The notes: a model not told the origin generated them from the sequence alone. A DNA stretch of 64,000 bases from Oscillatoria nigro-viridis PCC 7112 (GCF_000317475.1 NC_019729.1:572501-636500), one strand, 5' to 3'. Shown: positions 43,519-54,561, counted from the first letter of the stretch. Made by a program: numbers and translations.

Positions 43519-46500
43519 ATGAGTTCTACGATCGCTCAATTTAACTCACAATCTTCTTTGGAAAAACGGCCAGTGCGCTCTTTAGTCTTCATTGACGCCG
43601 GCGTGAAAGATTACGAGTCAATTACAGCGGGAGTGCTGCCGGGACAGCAGGTAGTAATACTCGATCGCACCAAAAACGGCATCGAACAAATCACCTCGGA
43701 GATGGAAAAATACGCCTCTACTAAGGGGGCGATAGACTCGGTTCACATTATTTCTCACGGCAGTTCTGGCAGCCTACAATTAGGCAATACCGCTCTGGGT
43801 TCAGATAACATAGAGCAATACAAAAGCCAGTTGGACTCGTGGCAAACTTCACTAGCCCCAGAAGCAGACATCATGCTGTACGGCTGCGATGTAGCAAGCG
43901 GTACAGGTGCTAATTTCGTGGATCGATTCAGTCAATTAACCGGGGCTGACGTTGCGGCATCTACCAACACAACCGGCCGTGACGGCGACTGGAATTTAGA
44001 ATTTGCTAAGGGCCCAATTGAAACTCCCTTAGCCTTGCAGCCAGAGGCTATGGCAAGTTACCAAGGTGATTTAGCTACGATCGCAGTAACCAACAATAGC
44101 GATAGCGGGCCGGGTTCATTAAGGGCCGCAATCGCCACCGCTGTTGCCGGCGATACAATTACCTTCGCTCCAGGTTTAGCCAGCCAAACTATTACCCTCA
44201 CCAGCGGTCAACTCGATATTCCCGTTGGCAAAAATATCACCATTGACGGCGCCGCTGCACCCGGTTTAACCATCAGCGGCAACAACGCATCGCGCGCCTT
44301 TTTTGTCAATGCCAACGTTGCGACTGCTACCACTTTTGCTGTCAAAAACCTCATTATTACTAACGGCAAAACTACCGATCGAGGTGGCGCGATCGGCACA
44401 ACCGACGAAGTAAACCTGACAGTAGACAATGTTCAGTTCAACAACAACGTCGCCGATAAAGGTGGCGGCGCAATTTTCGGTAATTTCAACAATACCCTGA
44501 CTGTTACCAACAGTAAATTCAACGGCAACGCAGCCACCGCAGCTAACGATGAACGCGGTGCAGGTGCGATCGGCTTTTTGAGTTTCAAAACTATTACAGT
44601 CACCAACAGCGAATTCACCAACAACAAAGGAATTAACGGCGGGGCAATTAACAGCCTTCAAGGTAAGCTGACAATTGACAACTCCCGATTCATCGGCAAC
44701 GACACTACCGCAGCCTCTTACGCCACAGGCCAAGAGAATCCTGGTTTAAGGGGTAACGGTGGCGCTATTTACACAGACAGGGCCAGCAATCCGAGCGAAG
44801 CTTCCGGCACAATCAAGATTACCAATAGCGTATTTCAGAACAATAAAGGTCAAGGTGAAGGAGGCGCAGCTTATCTGTTCACCGGCAGCCAAGACAATGT
44901 AATTTTGGAAAAAACCACCTTCCAAAATAACGAAGTTATGGCGCTCACAGGCAGCCCCAATGGTGGAAATCCTGGAAATGGTGGTGGGGTAACGATTTTG
45001 AGCGACAGCACCAACAAGGGATTGACCATTGCCAACACCACCTTTGCTGGCAACAAAGCCAATAATCAAGGTGGCGGGCTGTGGATGCGAAATGCCCCTA
45101 CGACGATTACTAACAGTACGTTTTCTGGCAATTCCACGGCGTTTGCTGTTGGTGATTTCAACAAACTCGGCGGTGCAATGACTCTTGGTGCACCCACAAC
45201 CATTCTCAACACGACGATCGCCGATAATTCTGCAGGCTGGGTTGGTGGAGGTATCTTCGCCGATGCCAATAATGTCACCCTCAAAAACACGATTCTTTCC
45301 AACAATACAGCGGCTAACGGAGGAAACCCTTGGGGCATTCAGCAACACGTCACCGCCCAATATAGCGATCTAGGAGGGAATTTTCAGTGGCCGGTGATTA
45401 ACACCGATACCAAGGTGACGACAAGTGTGACGATCGCAGACCCCTTACTCGGCCCTTTGCAAAACCTCAACGGCGCTTTAGTCAGGCCGCTGCTGATAGG
45501 AAGTCCGGCAATTGATAAAGGGATTGCCACCGGCGCACCCGCTACGGATCAGCGCGGCGTGACTCGCCCTCAAGATGGCGACAGCATTCCAGGTGCGATC
45601 GTGGACAGCGGCTCTTTTGAATTGGGAGGTAGTGTCGTCCCGGTGCCGACTCCAACTCCCGCACCGACTCCAACTCCCGCGCCGACTCCGACTCCCACAC
45701 CGACGCCCGCGCCGACTCCAACTCCCGCACCGACTCCAACTCCCACACCGACGCCCGCGCCGACTCCAACTCCCGCGCCGACTCCAACTCCCACACCGAC
45801 GCCCGCGCCGACTCCAACTCCCGCACCGACTCCAACTCCCACACCGACGCCCGCGCCGACTCCAACTCCCGCACCGACTCCGGCGCCAACTCCCACACCT
45901 GCGCCGACTCCAACTGAGACTCCGACACCCACACCCGCACCGACTCCCACACCTGCGCCGACTCCAACTGAGACTCCGACACCCACACCCGCACCGACTC
46001 CCACACCTGCGCCGACTCCGGCGCCGACTCCGACGCCCGCGCCGACTCCGACACCCACGCCCGAACCCACTCCAACTCCGACACCCACACCCGCACCGAC
46101 TCCCACACCTGCGCCGACTCCGGCGCCGACACCAACTCCCGCACCGACTCCCACACCTGCGCCGACTCCGGCGCCGACACCAACTCCCGCGCCGACTCCA
46201 ACTCCGGCCGTAGATGATTGCCTACTCCATAGCCTCAACGCCCCGCAACTAGATCCTGCCACCATCACCCCCAACCCCGTCCAACAAACTATCAACGGCG
46301 GCGAGGATAGCGATTTCATCATGGGCAGTGTCATCAACGAGTCAATTAACGGACTTGCCGGCAACGATACTCTCTACGGCATGGGCGGCAATGACAACAT
46401 TGACGGCGGCGCAGATAACGACTCACTCTTCGGCAATGAAGGCAGCGATTTCATCTCTGGCGGCGCTGGCAACGATACCATCTACGGCGGCAAAGATAAT

Positions 46501-47190
46501 GACACTCTTGTTGGCGCCGATGGCAGCGATTTTTTAAGGGGAGATTTAGGCAATGATACAGTTGCCGGTGGCGTTGGCAACGACAGCATTTTCGGCGGCA
46601 AAGATGACGATATCTTGCTGGGTGAAGATGGCGACGACTACATTTTAGGAAACTTAGGAAATGACACAATTAATGCTGGAAACGGCAACGATATTGCCTT
46701 TGGCAATGAAGGTGCAGACCTGATTTTTGGCTTATTGGGAAATGATACCCTGTACGGCGGCAAAGAAAACGACAGTCTCGATGGCGGTGAGGGCAACGAC
46801 TTGCTGTTGGGCGGCAATGAAAATGATGTGCTTTGCGGCGACATCGGTAACGATACCCTGTACGCTGGCAAAGGTAATGATATTCTCAGCGGTGGCAGCG
46901 GTGCCGATTTCCTTTCCGGGGATGTTGGGGACGATACTTTGACTGGTGGTTCGGGAAATGATGTGTTTTTCCTCAATCAAAGTGTGGGTAGCGACATCAT
47001 TAATGATTTCCATAAGGGAGAGGATTTAATTGGGTTGAATTCTGGTTTGAGTTTTAATCAACTCAGTATTACTTCCAGCAACAATCAGACTTTGATTACT
47101 GTGACGGACACCAATCAATTGTTGGCGAAGCTTAACGGTATTACGCCCGGTATTCTCACTGCTAGCGATTTCACTCAGGTAACAATCTAA
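43519..47190 (+). CDS. Large DUF4347 - beta-helix - Pro/Thr linker - RTX protein
   Basis: About 1223 residues from the ATG at 43519 (GGAG upstream; the frame is open to a GTG at 43438). The N-terminal DUF4347 domain has [20 protein letters not shown] and [17 protein letters not shown], plus [21 protein letters not shown] right-handed beta-helix follows, with [20 protein letters not shown] as the entry motif and many ITNSTF-type rungs. Next comes a (Pro-Thr-Pro-Ala) linker of about 190 residues. The C-terminus has RTX calcium-binding repeats ([20 protein letters not shown]) and an ending typical of type I secretion substrates. It is presumably exported by a TolC-type system and acts at the surface, perhaps in adhesion. 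Confidence 0.87.
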   Translation: MSSTIAQFNSQSSLEKRPVRSLVFIDAGVKDYESITAGVLPGQQVVILDRTKNGIEQITSEMEKYASTKGAIDSVHIISHGSSGSLQLGNTALGSDNIEQYKSQLDSWQTSLAPEADIMLYGCDVASGTGANFVDRFSQLTGADVAASTNTTGRDGDWNLEFAKGPIETPLALQPEAMASYQGDLATIAVTNNSDSGPGSLRAAIATAVAGDTITFAPGLASQTITLTSGQLDIPVGKNITIDGAAAPGLTISGNNASRAFFVNANVATATTFAVKNLIITNGKTTDRGGAIGTTDEVNLTVDNVQFNNNVADKGGGAIFGNFNNTLTVTNSKFNGNAATAANDERGAGAIGFLSFKTITVTNSEFTNNKGINGGAINSLQGKLTIDNSRFIGNDTTAASYATGQENPGLRGNGGAIYTDRASNPSEASGTIKITNSVFQNNKGQGEGGAAYLFTGSQDNVILEKTTFQNNEVMALTGSPNGGNPGNGGGVTILSDSTNKGLTIANTTFAGNKANNQGGGLWMRNAPTTITNSTFSGNSTAFAVGDFNKLGGAMTLGAPTTILNTTIADNSAGWVGGGIFADANNVTLKNTILSNNTAANGGNPWGIQQHVTAQYSDLGGNFQWPVINTDTKVTTSVTIADPLLGPLQNLNGALVRPLLIGSPAIDKGIATGAPATDQRGVTRPQDGDSIPGAIVDSGSFELGGSVVPVPTPTPAPTPTPAPTPTPTPTPAPTPTPAPTPTPTPTPAPTPTPAPTPTPTPTPAPTPTPAPTPTPTPTPAPTPTPAPTPAPTPTPAPTPTETPTPTPAPTPTPAPTPTETPTPTPAPTPTPAPTPAPTPTPAPTPTPTPEPTPTPTPTPAPTPTPAPTPAPTPTPAPTPTPAPTPAPTPTPAPTPTPAVDDCLLHSLNAPQLDPATITPNPVQQTINGGEDSDFIMGSVINESINGLAGNDTLYGMGGNDNIDGGADNDSLFGNEGSDFISGGAGNDTIYGGKDNDTLVGADGSDFLRGDLGNDTVAGGVGNDSIFGGKDDDILLGEDGDDYILGNLGNDTINAGNGNDIAFGNEGADLIFGLLGNDTLYGGKENDSLDGGEGNDLLLGGNENDVLCGDIGNDTLYAGKGNDILSGGSGADFLSGDVGDDTLTGGSGNDVFFLNQSVGSDIINDFHKGEDLIGLNSGLSFNQLSITSSNNQTLITVTDTNQLLAKLNGITPGILTASDFTQVTI
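45640..46212 (+). repeat. Pro/Thr/Ala linker repeat in the first surface protein
   Basis: About 570 bases of ACTCCAACTCCCGCACCG-type repeats encoding the flexible linker. It is open in other frames and gives several false reading frames, which I did not list. Confidence 0.85.
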
Positions 47191-47964
47191 CTGCCTGGGG
47201 TAGGGTGCGCCATCAGCAGCCAGCCCGCTTAGAAGTGGTGAAAAAAGCTCTCAAACTCCTGAAATTTGGTGGATGACGTTCGCGCAGCCCGCCGGGGGCT
47301 ACGCCAACGAAGAGGATCGCTCGATCTGATTCTTTTCAAAAGCGATCGGTAATAAATCTTGTTTATTGCCGATCGCCCACACCTAGAATGAGGCACATCC
47401 GTCTCTTGCACTCCTGAGCTGGCTAGCCATACGCAGCGCCCGAATAAATCCAGCTTTCTCAACCACTAAAATTCAGATTTTTGGGAACTTTTAGCGAGGT
47501 AGAAAAAAGTTAAATTAATCAAATTATGAAGCAATTTTCCTGGTTTTCTCTAATGTGAATGTATCAGGTACTAGCTAGAGCAATTGTCAGTAATTCGGAG
47601 TCCCAGAAAATCTTTTCGGAATTTTCCCTGACCAAGGCTTTAAAATGGTTTGATGCACTACTTATCTCGCTAAGGCTGTGCAGGGCAAATCTACATAGAG
47701 AGGTTCCCAGTGCCGGAATATTTACATTACATCCTCTGCTACCGTTAATGGCTAAAAAAAATCGCAATTTTAACACAGCTTAAGGTGATTAGGGAGACAA
47801 GTGTCGGATTTCACTTAGGGATAAAATTAAACTTTTTCTCTAAATTTTAATCTCCCGATAGATCGCCGAGGTTTTAATTCTGCCTGCTGCCTTCTGCATC
47901 TCTAGCTTTCTGCTTTCAAGGTGAATCTACCAGCAAATAGTAAACATTCTGATGGGTATGCGAA
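47191..47964. other. Intergenic between the two surface-protein genes
   Basis: A hairpin (GCGATCGG ... CCGATCGC, 47342-47376) acts as the probable terminator of the upstream gene. Short frames at 47229-47462 and 47559-47783 have no support. From 47800 to 47960 the DNA is AT-rich and probably holds the promoter of the next gene. Confidence 0.5.
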
Positions 47965-50900
47965 ATGAGTTCAACTTTTGCCACCAACATGGATTCACAA
48001 TCTGTTCTCCGCAAGGCTGGTTCTAAATCTATTGTCTTCATTGATTCCGACTTAGATGACTATCAAACTCTTGCCGGTGGCGTGCTTCCCGGTGCAGAGA
48101 TCGTCATTTTAGATAAAAATGGCAACGGAGTCGAGCAAATCACTGCGAAACTGCAAACAATTTCTGCTGCGGGGGAAACTGTAGACGAAGTTCACGTTTT
48201 TTCTCACGGCAATTCTGGCAGCTTGCAGCTAGGTTCTGCAACCTTGAATTCGGATAATTTACCGCAATATGAAAGCCAGTTGCAACAGTGGCGAAATGCG
48301 CTAAGCGACAAAGCAGATATTGTGCTTTACGGTTGCGATGTTGCGGCGGGTTCGGGAAGCGATTTTGTCGATCGCCTGGGCGAGTTAACCGGGGCTGATA
48401 TTGCGGCATCTAGCGATCGCACTGGCCGCGGTGGTAACTGGAATTTGGAATTTGCCAAGGGTGATATTGAAGCACCGCTAGCCTTGACTCCAGAGGCAAT
48501 GGCGGATTATCAAGGGACTTTAGCAACTATTACCGTTACTAACAGTAATGATAGCGGGCCGGGTTCATTGAGAGATGCGATCGCCTCCGCAGCAGCCGGC
48601 GATACCATTGAATTTGCCTCCACACTTGCCAGCCAAACAATTACTCTCACTTCCGGTCAACTTGTCATCAACAAAAACTTGACAATTGATGCAGTTGGTG
48701 CAGCGAATTTAACCATCAGCGGCAACAATGCTTCGCGGGTAATCCGCACAGAAGGTGCAACAAATGTTACTCTAAAAAACCTGATTGTTGCCAACGGCAA
48801 AGTTTCTGGAACCGATCCGAATAATGAGGCAACTAGCGCCGGTGGTGGCATTCAAACAGGAGGTAGCAGCACTTTAACTTTAGAAAATTGCCAAGTCAAT
48901 AATAATGTGGCCGGTTTTGGTGGCGGCATTTACACGGGTTTCCGCAGCACGACGACTGTAATTAACAGCAAGTTTAGCGGCAATGACGGTTCGCTAGCGG
49001 ATAATACCGAACGCGGTGGCGGCGCGATCGCCACTAAAAGCGGCGGTGTTCTGACTATCAGAGATAGCGACTTTACCAACAACAAAGGCAGCTACGGCGG
49101 GGCTGTTAATAACCTGTTGGGCAGCATGACGATCGAAAACTCTAAATTCACAGGCAACCGCACAGAAAAAGGCGTTGGCGGGGCAGTTTACGTCGATGGC
49201 GCTAATGCTTCGGGGCCGAATGCAACCCCCGGCCCCGTTGCCGGAACTATTGCTATCCGCAACAGCATTTTTGATGGCAATATCGGAGCCAGAGAAGGAG
49301 GAGCGGGATTTTTATTTGGCTATCTTCAAGATAAGATAGTTTTGGAAAATAGCACATTTGTTAACAATAAAGCTGTTAAGGATCTAGCAGGAGTTGGAGG
49401 TTCTGGAGGCGCAATTCGTCACGGTAATGTGGATCTTACTGTAACAAACTCCACTTTTGCTAATAACCAAGCTGAAGATAATGGGGGCGGTTTGTGGTCA
49501 GGAGGGAATGGAAATATCAGCATTGTCAACAGTACATTTTCCGGCAACAGCGCTGCTAAGCAGGGCGGAGCAATGGTTGTCGCTAACAGAGATTCATTTT
49601 CGACTAACATCGTCAATTCGACTTTTGCTAAAAATACCGCTGAATTTTCGGGAGGTATTGCTAATTTTAACGATCCGGTGAAATCGCCAATTACTGTCAA
49701 GAATTCGATTTTTGATAGGAATACGGCAAGTAACTCTTTTAAAACTAGGCAGCACACTGGACGGGAACTCATCGATGGGGGAAACAATCTTCAATTTCCC
49801 GCTAAACTGACGGTGGGAGATCCTAATGATAGTAATGTTACGGCAAGTATTAAGATCGCAGACCCCTTACTCGGCCCTTTGCAAAATATTAACGGCGCTT
49901 TCGTGCTGCCCCTGCTGATAGGAAGTCCGGCAATTGATACGGGTACTGGTGCGGGCGCGCCGGCGACAGATCAGCGCGGTGTGAGTCGCCCTCAAGATGG
50001 TGATAATAACGGAAGTGCGATCGTTGATATTGGCGCTTATGAATTTAACCCTACAGTCACGCCGACTCCGACTCCGACTCCGACTCCCACGCCGACTCCG
50101 ACTCCCACGCCGACTCCGACTCCGACTCCGACTCCCACGCCGACTCCGACTCCAACTCCGACTCCCACGCCGACTCCCACTCCGACTCCGACTCCAACTC
50201 CCACTCCCACTCCGACTCCGACTCCCACTCCCACGCCCGCGCCCACGCCCGCGCCCGCGCCCACTCCAACTCCAACACCGATTGCAGATGATTGCTTATT
50301 CGATGCAGTCAGCGCCCCGGAATTAAACTCTGCCACCATCACCCCCAACCCCGTCCAACAAACTATCAACGGCGGCGAGGGTACCGATTTCATCATGGGC
50401 GGTGTCATCAACGAGTCAATTAACGGACTTGCCGGCAACGATACTCTCTACGGCATGGGCGGCAATGACAACATTGACGGCGGCGCAGATAACGACTCAC
50501 TCTTCGGCAATGAAGGCAGCGATTTCATCTCTGGCGGCGCTGGCAACGATACCATCTACGCTGGCAAGGATAATGACACTGTGGTTGGTGGTGAGGGCGA
50601 CGACTTGTTGAGGGGAGATTTAGGCAATGATACAGTTGCCGGCGGTGTTGGCAACGACAGCATTTTCGGCGGCAAAGATGACGATATCTTGCTGGGTGAA
50701 GATGGAGACGACTACATTTTAGGCAACTTAGGAAATGACACAATTAATGCTGGAAATGGCAACGATATTGCCTTTGGCAATGAAGGTGCAGACCTGATTT
50801 TTGGCTTATTGGGAAATGATACCCTGTACGGCGGCAAAGAAAACGACAGTCTCGATGGCGGTGAGGGCAACGACTTGCTGTTGGGCGGCAATGAAAACGA

Positions 50901-51258
50901 TGTGCTTTGCGGCGACATCGGTAACGATACGCTTTATGGCGGAAAAGGTAATGATATTCTCAGCGGTGGCAGCGGTGCCGATTTCCTTTCCGGGGATGTT
51001 GGGGACGATACTTTGACTGGTGGTTCGGGAAATGATGTGTTTTTCCTCAATCAAAGTGTGGGTAGCGACATCATTAATGATTTCCATAAGGGAGAGGATT
51101 TAATTGGGTTGAATTCTGGTTTGAGTTTTAATCAACTCAGTATTACTTCCAGCAACAATCAGACTTTGATTACTGTGACGGACACCAATCAATTGTTGGC
51201 GAAGCTTAACAATATTACCCCGGGTATTCTCAGCGCTAGCGATTTCATTACTCTGTAG
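47965..51258 (+). CDS. Second DUF4347 - beta-helix - Pro/Thr linker - RTX protein
   Basis: 1097 residues with the same plan as the protein upstream: DUF4347 ([60 protein letters not shown]), a beta-helix starting [20 protein letters not shown], a linker of almost pure Thr-Pro, and RTX repeats to the end. From [14 protein letters not shown] onward the C-terminal 300 residues are nearly identical to the first protein, at DNA level too, whereas the N-terminal domains have diverged. This suggests a tandem duplication with later gene conversion of the RTX part. The likely role is a secreted, calcium-binding surface protein. Confidence 0.87.
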   Translation: MSSTFATNMDSQSVLRKAGSKSIVFIDSDLDDYQTLAGGVLPGAEIVILDKNGNGVEQITAKLQTISAAGETVDEVHVFSHGNSGSLQLGSATLNSDNLPQYESQLQQWRNALSDKADIVLYGCDVAAGSGSDFVDRLGELTGADIAASSDRTGRGGNWNLEFAKGDIEAPLALTPEAMADYQGTLATITVTNSNDSGPGSLRDAIASAAAGDTIEFASTLASQTITLTSGQLVINKNLTIDAVGAANLTISGNNASRVIRTEGATNVTLKNLIVANGKVSGTDPNNEATSAGGGIQTGGSSTLTLENCQVNNNVAGFGGGIYTGFRSTTTVINSKFSGNDGSLADNTERGGGAIATKSGGVLTIRDSDFTNNKGSYGGAVNNLLGSMTIENSKFTGNRTEKGVGGAVYVDGANASGPNATPGPVAGTIAIRNSIFDGNIGAREGGAGFLFGYLQDKIVLENSTFVNNKAVKDLAGVGGSGGAIRHGNVDLTVTNSTFANNQAEDNGGGLWSGGNGNISIVNSTFSGNSAAKQGGAMVVANRDSFSTNIVNSTFAKNTAEFSGGIANFNDPVKSPITVKNSIFDRNTASNSFKTRQHTGRELIDGGNNLQFPAKLTVGDPNDSNVTASIKIADPLLGPLQNINGAFVLPLLIGSPAIDTGTGAGAPATDQRGVSRPQDGDNNGSAIVDIGAYEFNPTVTPTPTPTPTPTPTPTPTPTPTPTPTPTPTPTPTPTPTPTPTPTPTPTPTPTPTPTPTPTPAPTPAPAPTPTPTPIADDCLFDAVSAPELNSATITPNPVQQTINGGEGTDFIMGGVINESINGLAGNDTLYGMGGNDNIDGGADNDSLFGNEGSDFISGGAGNDTIYAGKDNDTVVGGEGDDLLRGDLGNDTVAGGVGNDSIFGGKDDDILLGEDGDDYILGNLGNDTINAGNGNDIAFGNEGADLIFGLLGNDTLYGGKENDSLDGGEGNDLLLGGNENDVLCGDIGNDTLYGGKGNDILSGGSGADFLSGDVGDDTLTGGSGNDVFFLNQSVGSDIINDFHKGEDLIGLNSGLSFNQLSITSSNNQTLITVTDTNQLLAKLNNITPGILSASDFITL

Positions 51259-51277
51259 TTATTATACTAAATCCGGT

Positions 51278-51745
51278 TTGTCTATACCAGCCCCGCCGCC
51301 AGCAGCAGGAAACCCTGGCCCGCTGACGATTACCTTCGATCGCCCGGTAGCGGCTGCCGGGACGCAAATAGCGGTAGATGATACTTTTTTATTCACTGCA
51401 TCGATCTGGGCCTTTGACAGTAATAATAATTTGTTAGGCAGTTTTTCAACCCAAGGAACCTCCTCATTAGCCCTGGATAATTCAGCGCAATTTCTCGGAG
51501 TTCGCAGCGATGCTGCTAACATTTCGCGACTCGTCTATAGCAGTTTGGAGGGCGATTCCCTACCCTTCGGGAACCCCTGCGGGGAACGGGATAGCTTCGC
51601 TTCACGCGCTTTGGGCATCAATTCTCTCAGTATTGCCGAAGCCGTGCCGGAACCCAGCAGCATTGCTGCCACAATTGTTGCTGGATTGGGGTTGTTGGCA
51701 GTCAAAATTAAGAAACGCCTAGCTAAGGGTTTTTTACAGGGCTAG
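51278..51745 (+). pseudogene. PEP-CTERM protein fragment
   Basis: Up to 155 residues, without signal peptide or good start (TTG at 51278). The body (GPLTITFDRPVAAAGTQIAV, DDTFLFTASIWAFDSNNNLL) is typical of the sandwich domains of PEP-CTERM proteins. The C-terminus AVPEPSSIAATIVAGLGLLA, VKIKKR is a canonical PEP-CTERM sorting signal. A hairpin-like repeat (CCCTTCGGGAACCCCTGCGG, near 51562) is inserted in frame and encodes the odd phrase LPFGNPCGERDSFAS. The gene's 5' part appears to have been lost, perhaps when the RTX gene duplicated in front of it. Confidence 0.7.
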
Positions 51746-51754
51746 GTGTTGCAA

Positions 51755-51785
51755 GCGATCGCGTTTTTCCAAAAAGCGCGATCGC
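51755..51785 (+). terminator. Hairpin after the PEP-CTERM fragment
   Basis: GCGATCGCG and CGCGATCGC arms with TTTTT/AAAAA inner pairs, directly after the stop codon. Confidence 0.65.
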
Positions 51786-52224
51786 CTCCCATGTAGAAAT
51801 TTATATTTTGCCGATTTAATAGTAAAATTTTGTTCTGACCGAAAATAACCAGGGTACAAGCCCCCGCATAAATCCGTGGGGTCGCTTTCTTCAATCTAAA
51901 ATCTAAAATATAAAATCTAAAATCGATTGACTGTCACTTTAGTTTTCGCAGCTCGCTCATCTATACAATATCCTCTACTGCCTTTAACACAAAAATAAAA
52001 TTTATGCAAGTCACTCGATTATGCGACTGGTAACTAACAGCTAGCGAGTGTTATTAGTTAGTGATTACTTAAGAAAAACAATTTAAATCAGGGACTGTCA
52101 AAAAATCGCAGAGTGCATTTCTACAGTTGTAGACATCAACAAGAGTGAAATGAGCTAGATACCCCCACCGCAAGGGTATCTGGTTTCGCCATTCTCACTC
52201 TGTATGCCAATGGAGATACTTCCC
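51786..52224. other. Intergenic with heptamer repeat, upstream of the LuxR gene
   Basis: A run of ATCTAAA heptamers lies at 51892-51925. A hairpin AGATACCC / GGGTATCT (52157-52181) lies about 45 bases before the regulator gene and could attenuate it or end an upstream transcript. No gene is present. Confidence 0.5.
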
Positions 52225-52935
52225 ATGAATTCACAGACACCAAAGCGTCAGCGCGCAATTATTTTGACATCTGAAGGTATTGATAAATTCCCAGCAGCAA
52301 AAGCTGAGGTCAAAACTTACGATAATTGCTATCACCATTATACTATCGAAGTTTTAGGCGATCGCACTAACAAAGAGTCAGATAATTTCATTAAGGTATT
52401 AGTCAAGCAAATCTTGGATCGGGTAGGGGCGATAGTTGTGGAGATTGCAGGGCAGGTGCAATTCATGACTCAACGCGCCGAACAACTGTTGAATCAGTAT
52501 TTTTTATCCCGCGCCCCACACTCATTGCCAGAACTATTACAACATTGGTTCAAGCAACAGATATCGCGACTCACATTCAACGGCAATATTCCATCTAGCT
52601 GTTTACCATTGTACATTCAACAAGCAGGCAGACAGTTGATCGTCCGTCTGATTCCCGATCCCATTGGAGAGCAATATCTCTTGCTGTTGGAGGAAGAAGA
52701 ACTGCAATCATTCTCTATTTCGACCCTGGAATCGCTAGGACTCACCAAACGCGAGGCAGAGGTTCTTTTCTGGATTACCAAAGATAAAAGCAATGCAGGA
52801 ATCGCTAAAGTGCTCGGTTGCAGCGAAGGAACAGTCCGAAAACATCTGGAGCATCTTTACGAGAAACTAAGCGTACAAACCCGGACGGCTGCTGTGATGG
52901 TTGCTCTGGAAAAGTTGGGGCTGCTGCCCAAGTAA
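52225..52935 (+). CDS. LuxR-type helix-turn-helix regulator
   Basis: 236 residues from the ATG at 52225, with GGAGA about 9 bases before it; two upstream in-frame ATGs (52204, 52210) are weaker. The N-terminal part (about 1-165) is unrecognised and probably a sensing or oligomerisation domain. The C-terminal domain is LuxR/GerE-like: LGLTKREAEVLFWITKDKSN, AGIAKVLGCSEGTVRKHLEH, LYEKLSVQTRTAAVMVALEK. There is no receiver-type phosphorylation site. The gene heads a cluster of small-protein genes with shared upstream dyads, so it is a good candidate for their regulator. Confidence 0.8.
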   Translation: MNSQTPKRQRAIILTSEGIDKFPAAKAEVKTYDNCYHHYTIEVLGDRTNKESDNFIKVLVKQILDRVGAIVVEIAGQVQFMTQRAEQLLNQYFLSRAPHSLPELLQHWFKQQISRLTFNGNIPSSCLPLYIQQAGRQLIVRLIPDPIGEQYLLLLEEEELQSFSISTLESLGLTKREAEVLFWITKDKSNAGIAKVLGCSEGTVRKHLEHLYEKLSVQTRTAAVMVALEKLGLLPK

Positions 52936-52938
52936 TTT

Positions 52939-53004
52939 GTTGCAATCTCTTCATAATCCTATACGCAGATCGTCGTATTGTTGCCCGAGTTGATGTTGAA
53001 GAAA
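52939..53004 (+). promoter_or_regulatory. Conserved upstream block 1 with 18-bp dyad
   Basis: GTTGCAAT...CTTCATAATCCT is followed by the dyad ATACGCAGATCGTCGTAT (52961-52978), which is shared with blocks 2 and 3. It lies 4 bases after the LuxR stop and 128 bases before the start of the gene at 53107. The 3' part of the block is less conserved than in blocks 2 and 3. TTGCAA and TATACG are 14 bases apart in all three copies. Confidence 0.75.
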
Positions 53005-53106
53005 ATTACAGCATACACAAAGAAAGCAAACAGCGTCACCGTAGTTGCTGTTTGCCTGAAGAGTCTAATTGACAACAACTCAAACCTAAATGAAGGCGGC
53101 AAGATT

Positions 53107-53541
53107 ATGGCAAACCATGAATTGATAGAACTCGACCACGATCCGTTGGAATTCCTAGATGGGGAAGGACTAGCCACCTTGGTTAGTCCAGAAGGTATGA
53201 CGCAAGTTACGAGAGCAAATGAGCAGATGGCAGCCACTTTAGAGCTTCATGAAGCCCTCTCCGGTTGCTTTAGCATCATTGGACCGATCGCAATTTGTTA
53301 TTCCAAAGTGAGCGATGGTTTTAAAGTCTGCCTGAAACTGGCAGGACTTGAGGTAGCCTGTGCCAATATAGGTCTCAATAAGTGCCAGACGCTTCAAGGC
53401 AATATCCTGTTAGCGAAGGCATCAATTGAAGTGTGTTTGCAAGGTAACTGTCTGACTTATAAAGCACAGGCTTGTTATCGGACGACTCCTTTCACGAATT
53501 GGAAGTGTGTTTCTAAGAGCGGCACGATTATCTGTTTGTAA
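53107..53541 (+). CDS. Cysteine-containing small protein, unknown function
   Basis: 144 residues from the ATG at 53107, preceded by GAAGGCGG. The N-terminal 60 residues are acidic and helical (MANHELIELDHDPLEFLDGE, GLATLVSPEGMTQV). The rest is rich in Cys and beta-prone (ALSGCFSIIGPIAICYSKVS, LEVACANIGLNKCQTLQGNI, CLQGNCLTYKAQACY, WKCVSKSGTIICL). About ten cysteines in a protein without signal peptide is unusual. The acidic leader followed by a Cys-rich body resembles some ribosomal peptide precursors, but no maturation enzyme is seen. The frame is open upstream to 52978; the start at 53107 is chosen for its ribosome-binding site. Confidence 0.6.
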   Translation: MANHELIELDHDPLEFLDGEGLATLVSPEGMTQVTRANEQMAATLELHEALSGCFSIIGPIAICYSKVSDGFKVCLKLAGLEVACANIGLNKCQTLQGNILLAKASIEVCLQGNCLTYKAQACYRTTPFTNWKCVSKSGTIICL

Positions 53542-53553
53542 CTAGCTGCTTCA

Positions 53554-53601
53554 CCGGAAACCCCACGCCATAAACGCAAGGTTTGGCGCTGGGGTTTCCG
53601 G
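53554..53601 (+). terminator. Hairpin after the 53107 gene
   Basis: CCGGAAACCCC (53554-53564) pairs exactly with GGGGTTTCCGG (53591-53601), with an inner GCC/GGC stem. It starts 13 bases after the stop codon. Confidence 0.75.
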
Positions 53602-53660
53602 CCGGATTTTGCACGCCACAGTCTTGTGAGAAAAAGCTATGCCAAAAACAGGCAAAATTT

Positions 53661-53737
53661 GTTGCACTGTCTTCATAATTCTATACGCGGATCGTCGTAT
53701 TGCTCTCGAAATAAATTTTGATGATTATTAGATCGAA
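53661..53737 (+). promoter_or_regulatory. Conserved upstream block 2 with 18-bp dyad
   Basis: GTTGCACTGTCTTCATAATT, then CT and the dyad ATACGCGGATCGTCGTAT (53683-53700). It is followed by TG, CTCTCG and AATAAATTTTGATGATTATT, AGATCGAA. Nearly the whole block is repeated at 54650-54728. The dyad is 92 bases before the next start codon. Confidence 0.82.
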
Positions 53738-53791
53738 CGCTATAGGGAGTCTGTAACCTGTTCCCCAAAAAATTCCACTACGGAGGTAAAA

Positions 53792-54172
53792 ATGGAAACC
53801 AATAATGTAGACGCAACGGTCGATTTTGTCGATGTCGGTGTTCAGAAACAGGATGAGGCAGTTCGCGAAGGTCAATCAGATGCTAAACCGGGTATCGAAA
53901 CTGAAACCTTGCTTCATACGCTACGCGCATCATCAATCTTCTCAGTGGAAAACAAAGAAGTTTTACCTCAAAAAAGCCAAGAAGATGCAACAGTCGATTT
54001 TGTTGATGTCGGTGTCCTGAAACAAGATGCGACAGCTCGCGAAGGTCAATCAGATGCTAAACCGGGCATCGAAAATCAAACATTGCTTCACACCCTACGT
54101 GCATCATCGATGTTCTCTGTGAAAAACAAAGAAGTTTTACCGGAATTTACCCGTTCTACCAAAGGGACATAG
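53792..54172 (+). CDS. Small protein of two tandem repeats, unknown function
   Basis: 126 residues from the ATG at 53792 (GGAGG 10 bases upstream). It is made of two near-identical halves of about 57 residues: DATVDFVDVGVQKQDEAVRE, GQSDAKPGIETETLLHTLRA, SSIFSVENKEVLP and then DATVDFVDVGVLKQDATARE with the same ending. There are no cysteines, signal peptide or TM segments. A recent internal duplication is evident in DNA too. I do not recognise the family. It shares an operon with the DUF1036-like gene (42 bases downstream). Confidence 0.6.
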   Translation: METNNVDATVDFVDVGVQKQDEAVREGQSDAKPGIETETLLHTLRASSIFSVENKEVLPQKSQEDATVDFVDVGVLKQDATAREGQSDAKPGIENQTLLHTLRASSMFSVKNKEVLPEFTRSTKGT

Positions 54173-54213
54173 AACCGTATTCATTGACAATTACTCATTG
54201 TAAGAGGTGGAAT

Positions 54214-54561
54214 ATGCTCACAATTTGCAACAAGTATACACATGGTGTTTGGGTAGCTATTATGTACTATCGTCCCAACTGCCCCGATGGTGGGAATTGG
54301 GCAAAAAAAGGTTGGTGGCGGCTCAATCCTGGCGAATGCAAAGTGGTGTATGGGGGGAGTTTGCGTAGTCTGAATCGCTACTACTGCTACTATGCCGAGG
54401 CTGATAACGGAGCAAATTGGTCAGGGCCTTACGTGAGGCCTGTCCCTCCACAAGCATTTGACTGGTGTGAGTGGACAAGCAGCAGCCAAGCAACTAATGT
54501 CGGCTTCCGGTTGCTTGATATTAACAGTTACGACAATTTCACGCTGAATTTGACAGCATAA
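54214..54561 (+). CDS. DUF1036-like small protein
   Basis: 115 residues from the ATG at 54214 (GAGGTGG upstream; an in-frame start at 54184 is less likely). Sequence features LTICNKYTHGVWVAIMYYRP, WAKKGWWRLNPGECKVVYGG, NRYYCYYAEADNGANW and FDWCEWTSSSQATNVGFRLL resemble DUF1036 (N-terminal phrase of the type NKT...V.VAI.Y; then W...GWW.L.PGEC). DUF1036 proteins have no established function and several are membrane associated or exported; here no signal peptide is visible. It follows the tandem-repeat gene directly. Confidence 0.7.
   Translation: MLTICNKYTHGVWVAIMYYRPNCPDGGNWAKKGWWRLNPGECKVVYGGSLRSLNRYYCYYAEADNGANWSGPYVRPVPPQAFDWCEWTSSSQATNVGFRLLDINSYDNFTLNLTA

Noticed and set aside
45542..46364. 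Minus- and plus-strand frames across the Pro/Thr linker of the first surface protein
   Set aside because: Low-complexity shadows (Val-Gly, Ser-Glu, Arg-Leu repeats) of the linker repeat.
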